A stretch of 33,639 nucleotides of DNA, from NCBI GenBank assembly GCA_900540995.1, contig UQHO01000021.1, forward strand, positions 1 through 33,639, written 5' to 3'. The DNA comes from an uncultured Collinsella sp. Its GTDB lineage: Bacteria > Actinomycetota > Coriobacteriia > Coriobacteriales > Coriobacteriaceae. The position numbers and the translations under genes are program-made. The first letter of the stretch is position 1. Each line of letters begins with the position of its first letter. Positions 29,913 to 33,639 of this stretch are shown one piece after another. The notes under the pieces were generated by a model that was not told the DNA's origin, did not search any database, and was given only the letters and a program-made list of their open reading frames with translations.

Positions 29913-29936
29913 ATTATACGCACGGCACGACGTGCT
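29913..29936 (-). promoter_or_regulatory. purF promoter: TATAAT with a palindrome upstream
   Basis: Minus-strand TATAAT (29913-29918) lies about 40 bases before the purF start. An 11-base perfect palindrome GCACGTCGTGC (29926-29936) lies between -10 and -35, where a repressor could block. No match to a known PurR box is claimed. Confidence 0.45.
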
Positions 29937-30124
29937 CCCCAGCGCATGAGCAGCGCTTTTTAAAAGCCCACCGAGCTAATAATCCGTTTTGTGGCCAAAC
30001 ATTTTATCGGTCTGTCCAGTGCAAGCGCCCGCGCCCCCAGATGGCTGCCGCGCCCGCCGTTGGGGATTACAAAGTTGCAATTGGGACGTTCGTCCTGTCT
30101 TTTGGCAGGTCGGCGGCGTATCCT

Positions 30125-30130
30125 TATAAC
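30125..30130 (+). promoter_or_regulatory. -10 box of the membrane-protein gene
   Basis: TATAAC 26 bases before the start codon, with GAGAAAGG as ribosome site between. Confidence 0.35.
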
Positions 30131-30156
30131 CTACAACAAAGCGAGAAAGGTTATGT

Positions 30157-31386
30157 ATGGATCGAAATGAACTCGACCCCAGCGTCCCCAGCGCCACGGA
30201 GGTCAAGAAGATCCCCCTCATCATTAAGGTGTACGCCGTCCTGTGCATCCTTTCCGGCGTGGGCACGCTCCCGTCGGTCGCTGCCTTTATGTGGCGGGTC
30301 ATTACCGCGCTCATCAACGGCAACGCCGCCGCCAACCTCGGCGACAACACGCTCGTCGCAGTCGGCCTTATCGTCGCCGGCATCATGCTCTCTGCGGCAA
30401 GTGCCGTCATCCTAATCATCTTTGGCCTGGACCTTATCAAAAACCAGCGCCGCAACGCCGCCCGCCTGTCCTACATCCTTATTGCATTCACCGTCGTCGA
30501 GCTTTTGGTCGACGTGATGCTCCAGGGCATCGGGCCCTTCTTGCTTCGCCCTGCCATCCAGCTCGGCATCCTCGTCGCGCTTTCGACCACCGTCGACCCC
30601 ACGCTGCGCCAGGAGCGCGAGTTGCAGCGCCGCCTGCAGGAGATGCTCGATCGCGACGCCGCCGCCGAGGGCATGCTCGGGCGCGATGAAACCGGCGAAG
30701 GCTACATCAAGCTCAACTACTTCAACCTGTTCTGGGTGTTCTTTGTCTGCTGCATACTCGGCCTGATCGCCGAGGACATCTGGCACATGACGGTCAACGA
30801 CCCGGGCGTCTACCAGAACCGCGCCGGCATGCTGTTTGGCCCCTTCAGCCCCATCTACGGATTTGGCGCCGTGCTCATGACCATGGTGCTCAACCGCTTC
30901 TACAAAAAGAACCCCATCATCATTTTCCTGGTGAGCGCCCTGCTCGGCGCCAGCTTTGAGGTGTTCGTGGGCTGGTTTATGCAGACCGCGTTTGGCGTGG
31001 TCTCGTGGAGCTACTCGCACATAACGCTGTTCGGTATGCCCGACCCGCTCGTGGTCCTCACGGGCGGACGCACCTGCACGGGCTTCGCCTGTCTGTGGGG
31101 CCTGGGCGGCCTCATCTGGATCAAGCTGCTGCTGCCGAGGCTGCTTAAGCTTATCAACATGATCCCCTGGAAGAGCCGCTACTCGGCCACCGTCATCTTT
31201 ACCGTTATCATGCTGGTCGACGGCGTCATGACGCTGCAGTCGCTCGACTACTGGTACCAGCGCGTTAACGGCACGGAGCCGGACATTCCCGTCGCACAGT
31301 TCTACGGAGAGCACTTCGATAACGAGTACATGGAAAACCGCTTCCAGAGCATGACCATGAGCCCCAAGGACGCGACGCGCATGTAG
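30157..31386 (+). CDS. Membrane protein with a putative ABC-transporter type IV (CmpB-like) domain
   Basis: A 409-residue integral membrane protein. The N-terminal half (about 1-175) has four hydrophobic helices and a cytoplasmic stretch RQERELQRRLQEMLDRDAAA. The C-terminal half (about 185-390) matches the PF06541 putative ABC-transporter type IV family: FNLFWVFFVCCILGLIAEDIW, NRAGMLFGPFSPIYGFGAV, LLGASFEVFVGWFMQ and GGRTCTGFACLWGLGGLIWIK. No ATPase gene is next to it, and transport has not been shown for the family, so function is unknown. GAGAAAGG precedes ATG 30157. Divergent from purF; ends at a two-way terminator. Confidence 0.8.
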   Translation: MDRNELDPSVPSATEVKKIPLIIKVYAVLCILSGVGTLPSVAAFMWRVITALINGNAAANLGDNTLVAVGLIVAGIMLSAASAVILIIFGLDLIKNQRRNAARLSYILIAFTVVELLVDVMLQGIGPFLLRPAIQLGILVALSTTVDPTLRQERELQRRLQEMLDRDAAAEGMLGRDETGEGYIKLNYFNLFWVFFVCCILGLIAEDIWHMTVNDPGVYQNRAGMLFGPFSPIYGFGAVLMTMVLNRFYKKNPIIIFLVSALLGASFEVFVGWFMQTAFGVVSWSYSHITLFGMPDPLVVLTGGRTCTGFACLWGLGGLIWIKLLLPRLLKLINMIPWKSRYSATVIFTVIMLVDGVMTLQSLDYWYQRVNGTEPDIPVAQFYGEHFDNEYMENRFQSMTMSPKDATRM

Positions 31387-31410
31387 CGCCCACCGCGCCC
31401 AAAACGCAAA

Positions 31411-31447
31411 ATGCCCGCCGGTATCACACGTACCGGCGGGCATTTTT
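31411..31447. terminator. Bidirectional terminator
   Basis: ATGCCCGCCGGTA (31411-31423) pairs perfectly with TACCGGCGGGCAT (31431-31443), with T's on the right and A's on the left, serving both convergent genes. Confidence 0.9.
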
Positions 31448-31476
31448 ATAAACGAGCCTTCTATCGACGCAAGCCT

Positions 31477-31896
31477 CTACGCCTCGCGCTCGACCTCACT
31501 CACGCATTCGTTCTTGATGGTGCCAACGAGCGCCTGCAGCGCATCGACCACGTGCGGGCGAATGTCCCCGCCGATGAGCACGAGCATGATGTCGTCACCT
31601 ACGGCAAGCTCGCCGCTTGCCAGCCACACGCGCACATAGCCGATACCCGGCATCGCGCGCGTGGCCTCGATAGCAGACCGTACCTTTTCGGCGTCGTAGT
31701 CAAAGACCATGCCGCCCACCCTGTGGCCTGGTGCCACGCCATCGGTCTCGACTCCGCGCACCTCGGCCTTGGGCGTCGCACGCACCACACCGTTATGCGT
31801 CAGATACATCCCGCAGCCTGCCGCCGAAGCATCGGCCTTGGCCTCGCGCAGCAAAGTATCAATCGAAGGCATCAATTTGCCACTCTCAAGCATCAT
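31477..31896 (-). CDS. MoaE-like protein lacking a catalytic lysine
   Basis: 139 residues aligned by eye with the catalytic subunit of molybdopterin synthase. GCGMYLTHNGVVRATPKAE corresponds to the GAVVTFTGKVRN region with its Arg, GMVFDYDAEKVRSAIEATRA to the EHYPGM...LAEIVDEA helix, and VRVWLASGELAVGDDIMLVL to VTVIHRIGELWPGDEIVFV. The GGDIRPHVVDALQALVGTIK segment keeps the Arg and first Lys (Lys119 of E. coli MoaE). The second active-site Lys (Lys126, PFWK) is replaced: the sequence there is VSEVEREA. No other molybdopterin genes are present. It may be non-catalytic or have another role. AAGGGAGA precedes two consecutive ATGs (31896, 31893). It lies downstream of the sortase gene. Confidence 0.65.
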   Translation of the reverse strand: MMLESGKLMPSIDTLLREAKADASAAGCGMYLTHNGVVRATPKAEVRGVETDGVAPGHRVGGMVFDYDAEKVRSAIEATRAMPGIGYVRVWLASGELAVGDDIMLVLIGGDIRPHVVDALQALVGTIKNECVSEVEREA

Positions 31897-31914
31897 TTCT
31901 CCCTTACCGTCGTC

Positions 31915-31949
31915 GAGTAGCTAATTTGGGACGGGCTTTTTAGCTACTC
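31915..31949. repeat. GGGAC-core palindrome with GAGTAGCTAA arms
   Basis: GAGTAGCTAA (31915-31924) pairs perfectly with TTAGCTACTC (31940-31949) around TTTGGGACGGGCTTT. It lies between the sortase stop and the MoaE-like start. Confidence 0.75.
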
Positions 31950-31958
31950 TCAAACAAC

Positions 31959-32963
31959 TTATTCCTCGACCGGCGCGAGCACCATGACGGCGCGCGTGTT
32001 GCTCAGCGATAACGAACGACAGGTCACAAGCGTTACGACCTTGGTTGCCGAAGCGGCACGATCGGTGGCATCACTCGCCACGGCCGAGGCGCCATCGAGC
32101 ATCTCGGACAGATAATTCGTCAGCCCGTCGTCGCCCTCAAAGTTGGTCGCGCGCGCCTTGGCATACGTGTCCTCGACAACTTTGGTCGCCAGTGGTCGCA
32201 GCTTATACGTAGCATCCCGTGTGATGTAATACACAGACTCGATGCTATCGAACGTCGCCTGATCAGTGGTGTCCGAAATCACGTTGAACATCGACCCATC
32301 GTTCATATGGTGGCCGTAGATCGTGGTCTGCTGGTCGACCATTCCCGGCGCGGTGTCATCGCTATCCAGGAAAATGGCACCGGACGCGTTAGCCGTGCCG
32401 TCAAACAGCGTGTTGAGGTATTTGGAGTTGTTGTTGGTCTGCACCACGGGATAGTTGATGTTGGTTCCCGGCACGTAAATCCAACCCACAATCTCGGGGT
32501 TCGTCTGAGCAAGCGCATCAAAGTCGATAATCGGCACGCCGCTGGCGTCCTTATCGCTTACATATTGCTTCTCGATTTTCTGATACGAATCGCTCGCCTG
32601 CTTATAGCCAATCTGGGCATTAATAAAGATAGCGGCGGCGGCGACAATCAGGCCGATGCCCACGATGATGAGCAGGATAGGAATGATGGAGCGGCGCTTC
32701 TTACGCGGCGGCTCGGTGTAGCTGAACGCCGCGCCACTCGGCTGCCTCGTCGTCCGGGCCTGTTTCTTTGCCGTGCCATATGACGAAGGGCGATACGCAG
32801 CTGGCGTATCCTGGCGGCGATGGGACGTCGGCGTTACAGGACGCGGCGCACGCGGCTGCTGAGGAGAGGATGTCCGACCCTGCTGCGCCGCATGGGCAGC
32901 ACCCGGCTTCGACGGATCGGGAATCTGAGAAGCCTTGAATCGTTTTCCCTGATAATCGGACAT
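31959..32963 (-). CDS. Class B sortase
   Basis: A membrane transpeptidase that cuts a sorting motif and links the protein to cell wall or pilus. The 334 residues comprise a long Pro/Gln/Arg-rich cytoplasmic tail (1-92), one transmembrane helix (93-115), and a sortase domain with class B marks: VGWIYVPGTNINYPVVQ, TIYGHHMNDGSMF (catalytic His218), TLVTCRS (Cys315), and NTRAVMVL (Arg324). The tail is far longer than in classical SrtB. AAGGAGAG precedes ATG 32963. The surface proteins at 14154-17939 are candidate substrates, although their VATGD/AATGD motifs are not the NPQTN type of classical SrtB. Confidence 0.9.
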   Translation of the reverse strand: MSDYQGKRFKASQIPDPSKPGAAHAAQQGRTSSPQQPRAPRPVTPTSHRRQDTPAAYRPSSYGTAKKQARTTRQPSGAAFSYTEPPRKKRRSIIPILLIIVGIGLIVAAAAIFINAQIGYKQASDSYQKIEKQYVSDKDASGVPIIDFDALAQTNPEIVGWIYVPGTNINYPVVQTNNNSKYLNTLFDGTANASGAIFLDSDDTAPGMVDQQTTIYGHHMNDGSMFNVISDTTDQATFDSIESVYYITRDATYKLRPLATKVVEDTYAKARATNFEGDDGLTNYLSEMLDGASAVASDATDRAASATKVVTLVTCRSLSLSNTRAVMVLAPVEE

Positions 32964-32998
32964 GGCTCTCCTTATACTGCGGTGAAACGGCGGAACGC

Positions 32999-33463
32999 TT
33001 AGGCGTCAGCCATCTCCTGCTTCATCTTCTCGATAACCTTGCGGTACTCGGGGTCGCAAGCACCCAGAATCTGCGTGGCATAGATGGCGGCGTTCTTGGC
33101 ACCGTTGATGGCAACGCAGGCCACGGGCACGCCCGAAGGCATCTGCACCATCGACAGCAGCGAATCCATACCGCCCAGGTCACTCGTCTTCATAGGCACG
33201 CCGATAACCGGCAGCGGCGTAAAGGCAGCCACGACACCACCCAAGTGGGCGGCCTTGCCGGCGGCGGCGATAATCACTTTGATACCGCGATCGGCGGCAG
33301 TCGAAGCCCACTCGTGGACCTTCGCCGGCGTGCGGTGTGCGCTCGCAATGACGAGCTCATAGGGCACACCCAGTGCCTCGAGCTCGGCGGTGCAGCCTTC
33401 CATAACGCCCAGATCGGACTTGGAACCCATGATGATCCCGACAACCGGCTTTTGATCTGCCAT
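32999..33463 (-). CDS. purE: N5-carboxyaminoimidazole ribonucleotide mutase
   Basis: Converts N5-CAIR to CAIR in purine synthesis. The 154-residue class I PurE has GIIMGSKSDLGVMEG, ELVIASAHRTP with the catalytic His, IIAAAGKAAHLGGVVAA, and the PLPVIGVPMKTSDLGGMDSL block. ATG 33463 is chosen, 9 bases after AGGAGG; a TTG at 33469 is too close to the site. No purK is in the window. It lies upstream of the sortase gene, 35 bases away. Confidence 0.96.
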   Translation of the reverse strand: MADQKPVVGIIMGSKSDLGVMEGCTAELEALGVPYELVIASAHRTPAKVHEWASTAADRGIKVIIAAAGKAAHLGGVVAAFTPLPVIGVPMKTSDLGGMDSLLSMVQMPSGVPVACVAINGAKNAAIYATQILGACDPEYRKVIEKMKQEMADA

Positions 33464-33526
33464 AAACAAAGACCTCCTGTTGAGAGCGGCGACGCGGCGG
33501 ATCCGCGACCCTTAACTACTGAGAGT

Positions 33527-33532
33527 AGTATA
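33527..33532 (-). promoter_or_regulatory. -10 box of the purE promoter
   Basis: Minus-strand TATACT about 64 bases before purE. A small CTACT/AGTAG hairpin (33516-33528) lies at the presumed transcript start. Confidence 0.45.
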
Positions 33533-33564
33533 GCTGCTCCCGTCCCTGCGGTCTGCGGGTGCCC

Positions 33565-33639
33565 CGCGGCGGTCTGGTGTTTTCATCTTCACTCCGGTTG
33601 CTTCGCAAAGTCGTTCGGTGAAAACACCAGACCGCCGCG
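33565..33639. repeat. Large palindrome at the window edge
   Basis: A perfect 21-bp inverted repeat: 33565-33585 (beginning CGCGGCGGTCTGGTG) with 33619-33639, around a 33-base loop (TCTTCACTCC... CGTTCGG). It may extend beyond the window. Confidence 0.75.

Noticed and set aside
28212..29963. A 583-codon plus-strand frame opposite purF
   Set aside because: Shadow frame; purF is intact with all active-site residues.

Overview
The window is high-GC bacterial DNA with densely packed genes. It looks like a human-gut Coriobacteriia genome, most likely Collinsella or a close relative. The reasons are the high GC with GC-ending codons, a 12-helix membrane LuxR regulator of the coriobacterial type, NfnAB in place of a respiratory system, a class B sortase with LPXTG-like surface proteins, and very many palindromic intergenic repeats. 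The genus is an inference from gene content, not from a marker gene.

Layout. 1-1427: folP (running off the left edge) and a sirtuin, both on the minus strand. 1542-2360: exonuclease III. 2631-5885: a minus-strand ECF vitamin/metal importer operon (EcfT, fused double ATPase, S component). 6079-11228: glmU, prs and pth, a common bacterial gene order, here split between prs and pth by a lower-GC island with an orphan predicted nuclease between two inverted-repeat-bounded elements of about 205 bp. 11603-13842: nfnA-nfnB, behind a structured leader. 14154-17939: two minus-strand surface proteins, the upstream one frameshifted at a 9-G tract. 18158-19561: a divergent membrane LuxR regulator. 19614-20237: a cytidylate-kinase-like protein. 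20409-23438: a four-gene amino-acid ABC importer (ATPase, binding lipoprotein, two permeases). 23685-25406: YqeY and a membrane-anchored parvulin. 25631-26095: an orphan PTS EIIA. 26248-29870: purN, purM, purF. 30157-31386: a DUF/ABC-type-IV membrane protein. 31477-33463: a MoaE-like protein, a class B sortase and purE.

Themes. Purine synthesis (purE, purF, purM, purN, plus prs making PRPP and folP feeding folate) runs through the window. Cell envelope functions are represented by glmU, the two surface proteins, the sortase and the parvulin.

Most unusual is the repeat content. Nearly every longer intergenic gap carries a palindrome. One group keeps a GGGAC(A/G) core but has arms that differ from site to site, sometimes as inverted twins. 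Another family, 191 bp with 23-bp inverted ends, sits inside the EcfA reading frame and is translated as the linker between the two ATPase domains. The 205-bp elements around the nuclease keep their ends but not their interiors. These are the best candidates for undescribed biology here; copy number and mobility cannot be tested from one window.
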